Shown piece after piece: positions 9,916 to 18,065 of a DNA stretch of 64,000 nucleotides. How positions within the stretch are numbered: position 1 is the first letter of the stretch; the number at the start of each line of letters is the position of its first letter. A program made the translations under genes and the position numbers. The notes under the pieces are model-generated. The model made no database searches and had not been told where the DNA came from. It was given only the letters and a program-made list of their open reading frames with translations. The DNA is from Candidatus Woesearchaeota archaeon (lineage in GTDB: Archaea; Nanobdellota; Nanobdellia; Woesearchaeales; ARS49): NCBI GenBank assembly GCA_017609645.1, contig JAFCDQ010000002.1, positions 129,260-193,259 of the forward strand, given 5' to 3'.

Positions 9916-10126
9916 CTTTCTTCTTCAAACCAGGCATAGGACGCCTAATAGTCATGGGAAGCACATCTTGTTCTAACTCAATCTTTGCAATCTCTACAGG
10001 ATTATACTTCAATTTGTCTAATTCTTCCTCGGAAAGTTTAACAAGAAAAGGCGCACCCATTGCAATCTGCAATGCCCTACTGCCAATCATCCTTGCAATT
10101 TCATATTTTGTGAATTTCTTCTCCAT
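9902..10126 (-). CDS. rpoK: DNA-directed RNA polymerase subunit K (Rpb6)
   Basis: About 74 residues from the chosen start. This is the small omega/Rpb6-type assembly subunit of archaeal RNA polymerase. The core KYEIARMIGSRALQIAMGAP and the following PVEIAKIELEQ...PMTIRRPMP are diagnostic. Starts at GTG 10135, ATG 10129 and ATG 10126 are all in frame. The SD-like GGGTGA best fits the last of these, giving MEKKFTKYEI. It sits directly downstream of Rrp42. Confidence 0.93.
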   Translation of the reverse strand: MEKKFTKYEIARMIGSRALQIAMGAPFLVKLSEEELDKLKYNPVEIAKIELEQDVLPMTIRRPMPGLKKKDEKE

Positions 10127-10137
10127 CATGCTCACCC

Positions 10138-10908
10138 TTAAAGTTTTTTCCTCAGCTTTGGAGCTATTTTTTGAATAATATCCAACATTTTACCTATCTC
10201 CTCAATGCTTAAAGGTTCTACACCGCCTTTTTGCATGGCACAAACATTATTATCATCTGCAATAGCAGCTATAAGTCGTGCATCATAAGCATCCTCCTCC
10301 TCAGAAAGAGGATCAACAATAAAACAATCACCTATTTTGTAAACAGTAACAGTAATAGGCCATCTTGATAAAGGCAAACCTTTGGCAGTCTTGTTCTTAT
10401 AATCAACAACATCGTCCTTTACTGCAGGGAATTTAGTATTCTTGATAGCAGTAATAGCAGCTAAAGCAGCAGCATCAAGCAAATTACCTGCATCATTAAT
10501 AGTACAAACATCAATCATAACACTCCAAACTTTTTCGCCTTTCTCAATACACAATTTTTCAAAATCAATAGCTTTACTCTCTCTAATACCTCTATCAACA
10601 ACTCTGGCAATCTCAATTGCTTTCGCACCAGGAGGACCTGGTTCAAATTCAGGACTGCTCAAAGCAAGCAATTCTGCATTAACCATCAAATTACCTTTTT
10701 CAGGAGTATCTGGATATGGTTTTTCAATAGCCATCTTAACGCCTGCAAGAACTTCTGTCTCTCCAATCTTAACTCTTGCACTTCCTTCTGCACCATGACT
10801 AACGCCTGTTTCAATCTTAATATCTCTAAACTCATCTATTTTTCTGCCATCATACCTGATATTCTTTTGTAAAGATTTAATCAAGTGTTGTTTTAAACTA
10901 TTATTCAT
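10138..10908 (-). CDS. rrp42: Exosome subunit Rrp42
   Basis: 256 residues of the RNase PH fold. In archaeal exosomes Rrp42 is the inactive partner that alternates with Rrp41 in the hexameric ring. Recognisable features are the N-terminal IRYDGRKIDEFRDI, the segment SPEFEPGPPG and the C-terminal domain with DPLSEEEDAYDARL. The start overlaps the Rrp41 stop by four bases. It belongs to the conserved order Rrp4-Rrp41-Rrp42. Confidence 0.95.
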   Translation of the reverse strand: MNNSLKQHLIKSLQKNIRYDGRKIDEFRDIKIETGVSHGAEGSARVKIGETEVLAGVKMAIEKPYPDTPEKGNLMVNAELLALSSPEFEPGPPGAKAIEIARVVDRGIRESKAIDFEKLCIEKGEKVWSVMIDVCTINDAGNLLDAAALAAITAIKNTKFPAVKDDVVDYKNKTAKGLPLSRWPITVTVYKIGDCFIVDPLSEEEDAYDARLIAAIADDNNVCAMQKGGVEPLSIEEIGKMLDIIQKIAPKLRKKL

Positions 10909-11606
10909 TTTAATCTCTCCTTAAATTTATTTTTCAAAGCTTTTCTCTGTACTTGATCAATTTCTAAACATTTCTGCTTGCCAATCTCTAAAAGCTTTAA
11001 TAATATTTCTTTTGAAACATCACCATCTAATTGAAGCAAACTTAATTTATCCTCGCTAGGAATAAATGCGATAGGAACATCAGTTGCTCCACGATCACAA
11101 TCTTCATCAGAATTGATGTCAACTAAAATTTCTCCATCAAGATAACCCATACTCATAGCACTAACAAGGTCTTTCATCTTTAACCCTGCATCAGCAAGAG
11201 CCATAGACGCTGCACAAATTCCTGCGCATCTTGTTCCAGCATCAGTCTCTGTCAGTTCAACAAAAACATCAACTACTGCATTAGGAAAATTCTCAAGATC
11301 CAAAACAGAAATTAAAGATTTTTCAATCAGCATACTAATTTCTTTGCTTCTTCTGCTTCCGCCAGGACGAACACGATCGCCATGACCAGAAAAAGGCATC
11401 ATATTATAATGACATCGTAAAATTCCTCTTTCAGGATTTTGCAAAAACTTTGGATGCAAATCATGAGGACCAAAAACAGAAACAATAGCCCGAGTATTTC
11501 CTGCTTGAAACACCGCACTGCCATCTGCACTTGGAATAACTCCAACTTCTGCTTTCATAGGTCTCATTTCATCAGCTTTTCTTTTATCAATTCGTTTTAT
11601 TGTCAT
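10905..11606 (-). CDS. rrp41: Exosome subunit Rrp41 (catalytic)
   Basis: 233 residues of the RNase PH fold, the phosphorolytic subunit that degrades RNA 3'-to-5' with phosphate and can also add A-rich tails. The phosphate and RNA-binding Arg cluster appears as RVRPGGSRRSKEI, and the acidic catalytic region as DCDRGATDVPIAF. The N-terminus KRIDKRKADEMRPM is typical. Four-base overlaps link it to Rrp4 upstream and Rrp42 downstream, so stoichiometric co-translation is likely. Confidence 0.95.
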   Translation of the reverse strand: MTIKRIDKRKADEMRPMKAEVGVIPSADGSAVFQAGNTRAIVSVFGPHDLHPKFLQNPERGILRCHYNMMPFSGHGDRVRPGGSRRSKEISMLIEKSLISVLDLENFPNAVVDVFVELTETDAGTRCAGICAASMALADAGLKMKDLVSAMSMGYLDGEILVDINSDEDCDRGATDVPIAFIPSEDKLSLLQLDGDVSKEILLKLLEIGKQKCLEIDQVQRKALKNKFKERLK

Positions 11607-12319
11607 TTTTTATTCACCTTTGCCGTTTTAACACCTGTCTCTTTTTCAAGAAATGCCGCAACCTTATCAGTCAAACCAGCAGTATGTGCTTCAGATTCAA
11701 CCATCTTAACAGCCTTAACAGTTATAACTTCTTTATCAGGCTCTCCGTCAATCCAAACCAAACCATTCTGGCCAACAATAATATTGCATCCAGTAGCATT
11801 CTTAATCATTGAAACCATACTACCTTCTTTACCAATAATTCTTGGAACCTTGTTGGTATTAACTTTAATTAACCTGCCGCCTCTTAATTTTCGCAAACCA
11901 GGGCCACTCATAGTGACATCAATAAGTTTTTGCGACGTAACATTAGTAATCTTACAAACAACTATGTCGTTAATTTGAAAATACTTAGTTAAATCAGCAC
12001 CTTTTTGAATAAATTCACTAGTTGCCTCTTTCATAGAAAGAACTGCACTATAAGCAGAATTCAAATCAAAACGCCAGCCACTCATCAAAACATCAATAAC
12101 TTTTGCAATAACTCTGTCATTAACCTTAGGGAGATAAACACCACTAAGAGAAACAATCTTCATAACATTGCCATCAACATTCAAAATACCAAGTTTTTCT
12201 GCCAAAATATCAGAGTTCTTCCTAAAAGTACCTCTGCCTGGAAGAAAACCCATTCCTGAAGCAATCTTATCGCCAGGAACAACAATTTCCTTATCTTTAA
12301 TCAACATTTTATCTACCAT
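11603..12319 (-). CDS. rrp4: Exosome cap subunit Rrp4
   Basis: 238 residues with an N-terminal domain, an S1 domain (about 60-140) and a KH domain with the GxxG-like loop in PRIIGKEGSMVSMI near 155-168. Rrp4 forms part of the trimeric RNA-binding cap on the Rrp41-Rrp42 ring and guides substrate into the pore. It is followed by Rrp41 with a four-base overlap and preceded by SBDS. The C-terminal tail is charged. Confidence 0.93.
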   Translation of the reverse strand: MVDKMLIKDKEIVVPGDKIASGMGFLPGRGTFRKNSDILAEKLGILNVDGNVMKIVSLSGVYLPKVNDRVIAKVIDVLMSGWRFDLNSAYSAVLSMKEATSEFIQKGADLTKYFQINDIVVCKITNVTSQKLIDVTMSGPGLRKLRGGRLIKVNTNKVPRIIGKEGSMVSMIKNATGCNIIVGQNGLVWIDGEPDKEVITVKAVKMVESEAHTAGLTDKVAAFLEKETGVKTAKVNKK

Positions 12320-12327
12320 TTTCTTTT

Positions 12328-13017
12328 CTAACCTCGTGTTGCTATAATCTTAACCTGAGCATCTCCTTTTGTAAGCTTATTCACTAAATCAAAAAATTCC
12401 TCTTCAATACCGCCAGGAATCTCAATAACTGCATTCCAAGAACCATCATCACCCCAATTTTCTTTGAGTAATTTTCCTGCTTGTCTTAATTGAGTATAAA
12501 CTTTTCCAGCATAAAGAGCAGGAATAACAACTTCAACGTCCTTAACAACAAACTTAATCGGAAGAATAGGCCTTAAAGCCTTAATCACGTCCTGCATTTG
12601 CTGCTCTGCAGGTTTATATTCATCAATCTTAACCTTAGCTTCAGTCATAGCTGCTTCAATTCTAGTAACAGGATGAGGAGCGTTAGTTCGAGGATCAATA
12701 CCATTCCTATTAATATAACTCACAATCTGTTTTCTTTTTTGATCAACCAAACTTTTTCTAAATTCAGCCGTAACCTGAATATTACCATCCCTAAGAATAA
12801 CTTTAGCAACTTCAATAGGATCAGTTGTCTTGAAAATCTGTTCTAATAATTTTTCACTAGCAAGATCTCCTTTCTTAGCGTCAGAATAAATTTTTGGATG
12901 AACTAAAGCATCTTTTGTAAGATCAGGATTTTTCTTAGCCTGCACAGCAATCTCTGGATTAATTACTATCTCAAAGTTTTCTGTACCTTTCTTTAACCTT
13001 GCAATATTAAAACTCAT
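12328..13017 (-). CDS. sdo1: Ribosome maturation protein SBDS
   Basis: 229 residues with the three-domain SBDS layout: N-terminal FYSH domain (ARLKKGTENFEIVINPE), a middle helical domain with RKQIVSYINRNGIDPRTNAPHP, and a ferredoxin-like C-terminal domain. In eukaryotes it releases eIF6 from the large subunit. An archaeal role in late ribosome assembly is inferred. An SD-like GAGGTT precedes the start. Its place between PsmA and Rrp4 is the classic exosome-superoperon order. Confidence 0.95.
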   Translation of the reverse strand: MSFNIARLKKGTENFEIVINPEIAVQAKKNPDLTKDALVHPKIYSDAKKGDLASEKLLEQIFKTTDPIEVAKVILRDGNIQVTAEFRKSLVDQKRKQIVSYINRNGIDPRTNAPHPVTRIEAAMTEAKVKIDEYKPAEQQMQDVIKALRPILPIKFVVKDVEVVIPALYAGKVYTQLRQAGKLLKENWGDDGSWNAVIEIPGGIEEEFFDLVNKLTKGDAQVKIIATRG

Positions 13018-13030
13018 CTGGAAACCTCAA

Positions 13031-13753
13031 TCACTTTTTCTTTGCTATTTTATCCAGACGGCCATTTTCAATCTTTGTAAACTTTTTATCCTTTTTTGAA
13101 ATAAAAGCTGCATCAATTCTATTGATGTTAAAATTTTTCCCAAGAAAAGATTTCAAAGCCTTAATACAAAGTTTTAAGCCATCTTCAATAGTTATCTTAT
13201 CATAATATTCTTTCTCTAAAATCTCATCAATCTCTACTTCTCCTTCTCCAATAACTGTAGCTTTGAATTGAAAAAAAATCCCAGTAGGATCTGTTTCAAA
13301 AAGTTTTGGACCCTCTTCATCAACACCTGCAAAAATCAAACTCACACCAAAAGGCCTTAAGCCTCCGCTTTGAGTGCAAATCTGCTTAAGAGTACAAACA
13401 TCTTTAACAATACTAATAACGTCTACAGGAGAATCATAAGTAACACTGTGCTGTTGTGCTTTAAGCTGAGCCTTTTCTATTAATACTCTAGCATCTGACA
13501 AAATTCCAGAAGCTGAAGCACCAATATGATCATCAATCTTAAAAATCTTCTCAACACTTTCTGGAATAACCAGCTTATCAACAATTCTCTTATCGGCAAC
13601 AAGAAGAACACCGTCAGAACAAACCACTCCAATAGCAGTGCTTCCTTGTCTTACAGTTTTTTTAGCATACTCAACTTGTAATAATCTACCATCAGGGCTG
13701 AACATTGTAATGGCCCTGTCATAACCCATTAATTGATGTGGCATTGGTTGCAT
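13031..13753 (-). CDS. psmA: 20S proteasome alpha subunit
   Basis: 240 residues with the diagnostic N-terminus YDRAITMFSPDGRLLQVEYA and QGSTAIGV, which gate the 20S chamber. Alpha subunits are non-catalytic and form the outer heptameric rings. A clear SD (GGAGGG) lies six bases before the ATG. The C-terminus is Lys-rich rather than ending in a strict archaeal motif. Downstream genes are SBDS and the exosome; the Pop5 gene is immediately upstream. The beta subunit is not in this window. Confidence 0.95.
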   Translation of the reverse strand: MQPMPHQLMGYDRAITMFSPDGRLLQVEYAKKTVRQGSTAIGVVCSDGVLLVADKRIVDKLVIPESVEKIFKIDDHIGASASGILSDARVLIEKAQLKAQQHSVTYDSPVDVISIVKDVCTLKQICTQSGGLRPFGVSLIFAGVDEEGPKLFETDPTGIFFQFKATVIGEGEVEIDEILEKEYYDKITIEDGLKLCIKALKSFLGKNFNINRIDAAFISKKDKKFTKIENGRLDKIAKKK

Positions 13754-13765
13754 GAATTACCCTCC

Positions 13766-14107
13766 TTATGAAATAATTTTATTTGCTTTTTGAAGAACGC
13801 CGCTAACTGTCAAAGTTCTAAAAACAACAGGAATCTTATCAACATCTTTAATCAAAGTTAAGGCTGCTTTCAAACAGTTAACAGTTCTTGTACTAACTCT
13901 GATAATTCCTTTGTTTTTATTGAATCTCTCTTTCAAAACAATTAAACCCATCTCAGCCAAACCTTTGACTCCTGAATATCTTAAAGCTGAATCTAAAATT
14001 GCTTTTGAAATTTGATTAAAAGTTATATTTTTCTTACAAATCACTTCAAAAGCAACATAACGCTTTTTTTCACGTAAACTTGGTTGTAAAGGCTTAATTC
14101 CTTTCAT
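13766..14107 (-). CDS. rnp2: RNase P protein component 2 (Pop5)
   Basis: 113 residues from the internal ATG at 14107 (MKGIKPLQPSLREKKRYVAFEV), matching archaeal Pop5, which with Rpp30 activates RNase P RNA for tRNA 5' processing. The frame continues upstream to 14161, but the TATA box at 14168-14178 would place the transcript start inside that extension, so the short form is preferred. The RxxVNCLKAALTLI-like C-terminal helix is present. It is the first gene of the exosome operon here. Confidence 0.85.
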   Translation of the reverse strand: MKGIKPLQPSLREKKRYVAFEVICKKNITFNQISKAILDSALRYSGVKGLAEMGLIVLKERFNKNKGIIRVSTRTVNCLKAALTLIKDVDKIPVVFRTLTVSGVLQKANKIIS

Positions 14108-14167
14108 TTTATTAATGGAGAATAAACAGCGTCTCCTTATCTCTCTGAAACCAAAAAACACTATAGG

Positions 14168-14178
14168 ATTTATAAAAG
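14168..14178 (-). promoter_or_regulatory. TATA box for the Pop5-exosome operon
   Basis: On the minus strand the sequence CTTTTATAAAT lies about 65 bases before the Pop5 start at 14107. It argues against the longer Pop5 start at 14161 and is divergent from the DUF5320 operon promoter. Confidence 0.5.
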
Positions 14179-14203
14179 TATCGGTAGGTTACAAAAACAC
14201 AAC

Positions 14204-14233
14204 ATTTATATAGTATTATGAATATATATTCAT
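14204..14233 (+). promoter_or_regulatory. TATA box with adjoining 16-bp palindromic operator
   Basis: ATTTATATA at 14204-14212 is followed at 14218-14233 by ATGAATATATATTCAT, a perfect 16-bp palindrome. At archaeal spacing the transcript start falls in or just after the palindrome, the usual place for a repressor to block polymerase. An SD (GGTGGAGGT) follows at about 14243, nine bases before the ATG at 14260. Confidence 0.6.
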
Positions 14234-14259
14234 TACCTATATGGTGGAGGTAAGAAAAA

Positions 14260-14508
14260 ATGCCAAATCAAGACAGAACAGGACCAATGGGAAGAGGTCC
14301 AAGAACTGGAAGAGGACTAGGTTTGTGTGAACCTGGTCTAAGAAGAGGACTAGGCAGAGGCTTAGGTAGAGGACAAGGTAGAGGAATTGGAAGAGATCTT
14401 ATTAGAGACGAAAATCAGGACACAGACGAAGAAAGAATTGAAAATTTAGAAGAAGAAAACCAAGAACTAAGAAAAGAAATTAAAGAAATAAAGAAAAAGT
14501 TGAAATAA
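14260..14508 (+). CDS. DUF5320-type Gly/Arg-rich small protein
   Basis: 82 residues. The N-terminal half is Gly/Arg-rich with the family opening GPMGRGPRTGRGLGLC and repeated GLGRG units. The C-terminal half is an acidic then Lys-rich coiled coil (ENLEEENQELRKEIKEIKKK). Small DUF5320 proteins commonly accompany NifX-like and DUF134 genes, as here. The function is unknown. A strong SD precedes the ATG, and the stop overlaps the next start as TAATG. Confidence 0.75.
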   Translation: MPNQDRTGPMGRGPRTGRGLGLCEPGLRRGLGRGLGRGQGRGIGRDLIRDENQDTDEERIENLEEENQELRKEIKEIKKKLK

Positions 14509-14933
14509 TGAATAAACAAAGACTAAAAAAAGCCTTGTTAATATCAGGCAAATCATTTTACAGATCTTTGCCTATTTTAATAGGAGTAATACTATTGATA
14601 GGACTCTTCAAATCTTTTGTTTCTATTGAAGCAATAGCTAAATTATTCCAAGGAATACCTTTAATTGATTCCGTAATAGGAGCATCCTTAGGAAGTATAA
14701 TGGCAGGCAATCCAATAACCAGCTATATCTTAGGAGGAGAATTACTGCACCAAGGAATAAGCTTAATCGCAGTAACTGCTTTTCTAGTATCCTGGGTTAC
14801 AGTAGGGATAGTACAATTGCCAGCAGAAGCCATGCTCTTAGGAAAGAAATTTGCCATAACAAGAAATATTTTTAGCTTCTTATTTTCAATAATTGCCGCA
14901 ATGCTAACAGTTTTTATAATGGGGGTCATATGA
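14508..14933 (+). CDS. Permease half-protein (COG0701-like), first subunit
   Basis: 141 residues with about four transmembrane helices. The sequence GNPITSYILGGELL and the long AVTAFLVSWVTVGIVQLPAEA helix are characteristic of the COG0701/DUF318 permease family. Family members usually carry two such halves in one chain. Here a second gene encodes the other half, overlapping by ATGA. The substrate is unknown; metal or metalloid-related transport is a guess from the family. Confidence 0.65.
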   Translation: MNKQRLKKALLISGKSFYRSLPILIGVILLIGLFKSFVSIEAIAKLFQGIPLIDSVIGASLGSIMAGNPITSYILGGELLHQGISLIAVTAFLVSWVTVGIVQLPAEAMLLGKKFAITRNIFSFLFSIIAAMLTVFIMGVI

Positions 14934-15445
14934 GAAAAAGCGAAAAAAGCAAAGCAGGTATGATCTTTTTTGGAATAGTCATAATACTTTATATCCTAAT
15001 TTTTTTCTTAAACTCAGCAAAAACTCTAAATGCATTAAAAATTGCATTTGATATATTGCTTAAAATACTGCCAATATTTGCTTTAGTTTTTCTGCTAATG
15101 ATAATAACTAATTATTTGCTAACACCAAAAAAAATGGCAAAATACATCAGTAAAGAAGCAGGCAAAAAAAGATGGTTTTTTGCAATAATATTAGGAATAA
15201 TCTCAACAGGCCCAATATACGCCTGGTTTCCCATGTTGAATGACATACAAAAACAAGGCAGAAACAACGGCTTTATAGCAGCATTTTTGTATAATAGAGC
15301 AGTAAAACCAGCATTACTGCCATTAATGATATATTATTTTGGAATAAAATTTGTGATAATATTAACTATAGTAATGATTATACTTTCAGTTGTGCAAGGA
15401 CTGATTATTGAAAAAATAACAGAACCAATCGAGGTGAGAACATGA
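14930..15445 (+). CDS. Permease half-protein (COG0701-like), second subunit
   Basis: 171 residues with about five transmembrane helices and the conserved stretch GIISTGPIYAWFPML, followed by AAFLYNRAVKPALLP. It complements the preceding half-permease, and four-base ATGA overlaps on both sides indicate tight co-translation. Probably the two form a heterodimeric channel or transporter. Confidence 0.65.
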   Translation: MRKSEKSKAGMIFFGIVIILYILIFFLNSAKTLNALKIAFDILLKILPIFALVFLLMIITNYLLTPKKMAKYISKEAGKKRWFFAIILGIISTGPIYAWFPMLNDIQKQGRNNGFIAAFLYNRAVKPALLPLMIYYFGIKFVIILTIVMIILSVVQGLIIEKITEPIEVRT

Positions 15446-15744
15446 AAATTGCAATAGCAAGCACAAACAAAGATGAAAATGCAAAAGTAAGCCCAATAAG
15501 TGGCAGAGCAGAATATTATCAAATATTCGAAGACAAAAAATTAGTAAAAGTAATAAAAAATCCTTTTGCAATAGGTGGAGGAGGAGCAGGACCTGCAGCA
15601 GCACAAATGCTAGGAAATGAAGGAGTGAAAATGATAATAAGCGGTCATTTTGGAGAAAAAATGCTCGATGCATTAAAAGAAAAAGGAATAAAAACAAAAA
15701 TAATCAAAGAAAAAACAGTAAAACAAGCACTAGAGGAAATTTAA
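15442..15744 (+). CDS. NifX/NafY-like (dinitrogenase iron-molybdenum cofactor family) protein
   Basis: 100 residues of the small alpha/beta NifX-like fold: MKIAIAST at the N-terminus, SGRAEYYQIFEDKKLV, a Gly-rich loop IGGGGAGPAAAQML and MIISGHFGEKML. In diazotrophs relatives carry FeMo cofactor. Stand-alone copies in non-fixing archaea have unknown roles, perhaps metal-cluster binding. No nitrogenase genes are present. It overlaps both neighbours. Confidence 0.8.
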   Translation: MKIAIASTNKDENAKVSPISGRAEYYQIFEDKKLVKVIKNPFAIGGGGAGPAAAQMLGNEGVKMIISGHFGEKMLDALKEKGIKTKIIKEKTVKQALEEI

Positions 15745-16079
15745 TGCCAAGACCAAGAAGATGCAGAAGAGTAATGGGCGAACCTGCTGTAAATTACTTC
15801 AAACCAGCAGGCATTCCCATAATGCAATTAGAAGAAGTAGTCTTGACAGTAGATGAATTTGAATCACTAAGGCTCAAAGATTTAGAAGAAATAGATCAAG
15901 AAAAAGCTGCTGAGAAAATGAATATTTCTCAGCCAACATTTCACAGATTAATAAAAAGCGCAAGAAAAAAAATAGCAGATGCACTAGTTAATTCTAAAGC
16001 AATCAAAATAGAAGGAGGACCATATAAAATAGATAACAGGGGACTGGGCAGAGGACGTAGGAGAGGAAGATATTTATAA
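15744..16079 (+). CDS. DUF134 DNA-binding protein (putative operon regulator)
   Basis: 111 residues. The N-terminus MPRPRRCRRV and the region YFKPAGIP are DUF134 signatures. A sigma-70 region-4-like HTH follows (EKAAEKMNISQPTFHRLIKSARKKIADAL). The C-terminal GLGRGRRRGR tail resembles the Gly/Arg repeats of the DUF5320 protein that starts the operon. It is the last gene of the five-gene operon and the natural candidate to bind the palindrome at 14218-14233. Confidence 0.8.
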   Translation: MPRPRRCRRVMGEPAVNYFKPAGIPIMQLEEVVLTVDEFESLRLKDLEEIDQEKAAEKMNISQPTFHRLIKSARKKIADALVNSKAIKIEGGPYKIDNRGLGRGRRRGRYL

Positions 16080-16114
16080 TTTTAAACTATTTCTTAACAA
16101 AAAAGGTGATAATA

Positions 16115-16693
16115 ATGCATAAAAAAGAAAGTCAAGGCGGATTAATCGCTGGCGGATTCATAATGCTAATCGCAATAATCGCTGTTGGGTTCTACTTGAC
16201 AGATGACACTGCAACAGCAGGCGTAACTTACAACGGAGGATATTCTTGCACAGCAAATGGCGCAACATATCAAAGCTGTGTATGGATCAGATTAAGCGCT
16301 GGTGAGACTGCAATAACACACGTGCCATGGATGGCAAAAACATTCACAGGTCTTACAGACCAAATAGCTCAGCGTTCAAGCGGAGCAACACCACAAATAA
16401 GAGCCTGGACACAATTAACAAACTGGCTGAATGAAAAAATATATGACAGCACACCAAAAGCACTAAGAAATTTGGCGCTATATTCCAAGAAAAAAAGTCC
16501 AAACACAGGCAAAACAGTCATATTAGTTGGAACCAACATAAAAAACATGAAAGATTCCTGGTGGCCTGGATGGAAATGGGTAGAATTGCAATATGACTTT
16601 TATTGGGAAGATGACAATAGACAAATGCGTAAATATGCATCAGACTCCCAAGGATTTTACTATCATCCTGGAACAGGCGAAATAAAACATTAA
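16115..16693 (+). CDS. Exported or membrane-anchored protein of unknown function
   Basis: 192 residues. An in-frame GTG lies nine bases upstream, but the SD AAAAGGTGA favours ATG 16115 (MHKKES). One N-terminal helix (about residues 10-27) is followed by an extracytoplasmic domain with two Cys near its start (YSCTANGATYQSC) that could form a disulfide. The rest is Trp/Tyr-rich. I recognise no family. It is monocistronic, with a T-rich terminator. Confidence 0.6.
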   Translation: MHKKESQGGLIAGGFIMLIAIIAVGFYLTDDTATAGVTYNGGYSCTANGATYQSCVWIRLSAGETAITHVPWMAKTFTGLTDQIAQRSSGATPQIRAWTQLTNWLNEKIYDSTPKALRNLALYSKKKSPNTGKTVILVGTNIKNMKDSWWPGWKWVELQYDFYWEDDNRQMRKYASDSQGFYYHPGTGEIKH

Positions 16694-16711
16694 TTTTTTA
16701 TTTTTCTTTTT
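16694..16711 (+). terminator. T-rich transcription terminator
   Basis: A run made almost wholly of T (TTTTTTATTTTTCTTTT) follows the stop codon at 16693 directly. Archaeal RNA polymerase stops at such tracts without needing a hairpin. Confidence 0.5.
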
Positions 16712-16720
16712 AGTTAAAAA

Positions 16721-16730
16721 GATTTAAATA
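16721..16730 (+). promoter_or_regulatory. TATA box for the lipoprotein-SppA unit
   Basis: GATTTAAATA lies about 24-33 bases before the ATG at 16754. Confidence 0.45.
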
Positions 16731-16753
16731 CAAGATATGCTTGGGAGAACAAT

Positions 16754-17107
16754 ATGAAAAAGAGTGTGTTAATCTTAATAATAGCAATGTTATTGCTGAC
16801 TTTTGGATGTGGAAAAAACAACATACAAGGAGCTGCAGTAGCTGATTTTGACAGCACTTTAGATCCCGCAAAACAAAGAGAAATGATAGAAGATGCAGAA
16901 ACAAAAAATGCTGGAGAAATGATAGATTTACTAGAAGACAGCATGGAAATCAATCCAGAAGTAAAAACAGGAACTTTTTATGGTGAAGGGGAAGTTGAAG
17001 GAGAAGGAAAAGACGCATTAAAAGCAAAAACAAGAGCATTATTTGAAAAGAATTTCTTTAACTTGAATGTAAAAGCAGATACAAAGTTCGGACCACGCTA
17101 CTATTAA
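16754..17107 (+). CDS. Small putative lipoprotein
   Basis: 117 residues with a hydrophobic leader and lipobox-like TFGC (Cys near residue 20), followed by an acidic, largely helical domain (EMIEDAETKNAGEMIDLLEDSME). No family is recognised. It ends eight bases before the SppA gene, so the pair is probably one operon. It might be a partner or substrate of SppA, which is only positional inference. Confidence 0.55.
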   Translation: MKKSVLILIIAMLLLTFGCGKNNIQGAAVADFDSTLDPAKQREMIEDAETKNAGEMIDLLEDSMEINPEVKTGTFYGEGEVEGEGKDALKAKTRALFEKNFFNLNVKADTKFGPRYY

Positions 17108-17114
17108 AGAGAAA

Positions 17115-18065
17115 ATGGCAAAAAAGAGGCAAGAAAAAAAGAGAGTGAGCTTTTTAGAAGTAATCACAATAATAGGAAAAATCATCGGCGCAATAATATC
17201 AATACTTTTTATCTTAATATTCGCATTCTTTCTTTTCAGTTTTTTTGGAGCAGGAGGAGTTGAAGTAGAAACAGGAAATGTAGCGTTAATACAAATCACT
17301 GGAGTTATAACAACAACAGGAGATTATTATGTAAGCAAAGTCACAAAATCAGATGAAATCCTAAAATTAATAGAAAAAGCAGAAGAAGATAAAGGAATAA
17401 AAGCAATACTTTTTGAAATTAACAGTCCTGGGGGAGGGCCTGTAGCAAGCGATGAAATTGCCTCTGCAATTAAACGAGCTAAGAAACCAACTGTTGCTTT
17501 GATAAGAGAAGTAGGCGCAAGCGGAGCATTTTGGATAGCAACTGCAGCAAACAAAGTATATGCAAACAGAATGAGCATAACAGGAAGCATAGGTGTAAAC
17601 TCAGCAGGTCTTGGCATGGAAGGATTGATAAGAGATTATAATGTAAGCTATAGAAAATTAGTATCTGGCGAGCATAAAGACGCAGGAACAATGTGGAGAG
17701 GTTTAACAGCAACAGAAGAAGGAATGTTCTTAGAAGAGTTAAAAAAAGTACATGAAGAGTTCATCCAAGCACTTGCAGAAAACAGAAACCTAACTTATGA
17801 AGACGTCAAAAAACATGCAGATGGCTTCTTTTTCCTAGGCAAAGACGCATTAGAATACGGCTTTGTAGATGAACTAGGCGACAGAAATACTGTGAAAGAA
17901 TACTTAGAAGAAAAACTAAAAATAGATGTTGACTTCAAGAAATTCGCTGTGAAAAAAGGCCTGGCAGAAATGCTAGGAGGAATTGTTTCTGAACAATCAT
18001 TTAATGTAGGAAAAGGAATAGGCTCACAAATTCTTTCAGATGAAAAACCTAAATTACAAGTTTAA
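17115..18065 (+). CDS. sppA: Signal peptide peptidase SppA (S49 family)
   Basis: 316 residues. One N-terminal transmembrane helix (about 18-45) anchors a Clp-like serine protease domain facing outside. The catalytic Ser is S136 in EVGASGAFW, and the general-base Lys is K188 in GEHKDAGTMW, matching short archaeal SppA. The oxyanion region is INSPGGGP. SppA digests leftover signal peptides and membrane fragments. Its 3' end overlaps the convergent DUF192 gene. Confidence 0.93.
   Translation: MAKKRQEKKRVSFLEVITIIGKIIGAIISILFILIFAFFLFSFFGAGGVEVETGNVALIQITGVITTTGDYYVSKVTKSDEILKLIEKAEEDKGIKAILFEINSPGGGPVASDEIASAIKRAKKPTVALIREVGASGAFWIATAANKVYANRMSITGSIGVNSAGLGMEGLIRDYNVSYRKLVSGEHKDAGTMWRGLTATEEGMFLEELKKVHEEFIQALAENRNLTYEDVKKHADGFFFLGKDALEYGFVDELGDRNTVKEYLEEKLKIDVDFKKFAVKKGLAEMLGGIVSEQSFNVGKGIGSQILSDEKPKLQV

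Noticed and set aside
15442..15744. Evidence of nitrogen fixation from the NifX-like gene
   Set aside because: Stand-alone NifX-like proteins are common in non-fixing archaea; no nitrogenase gene is present.
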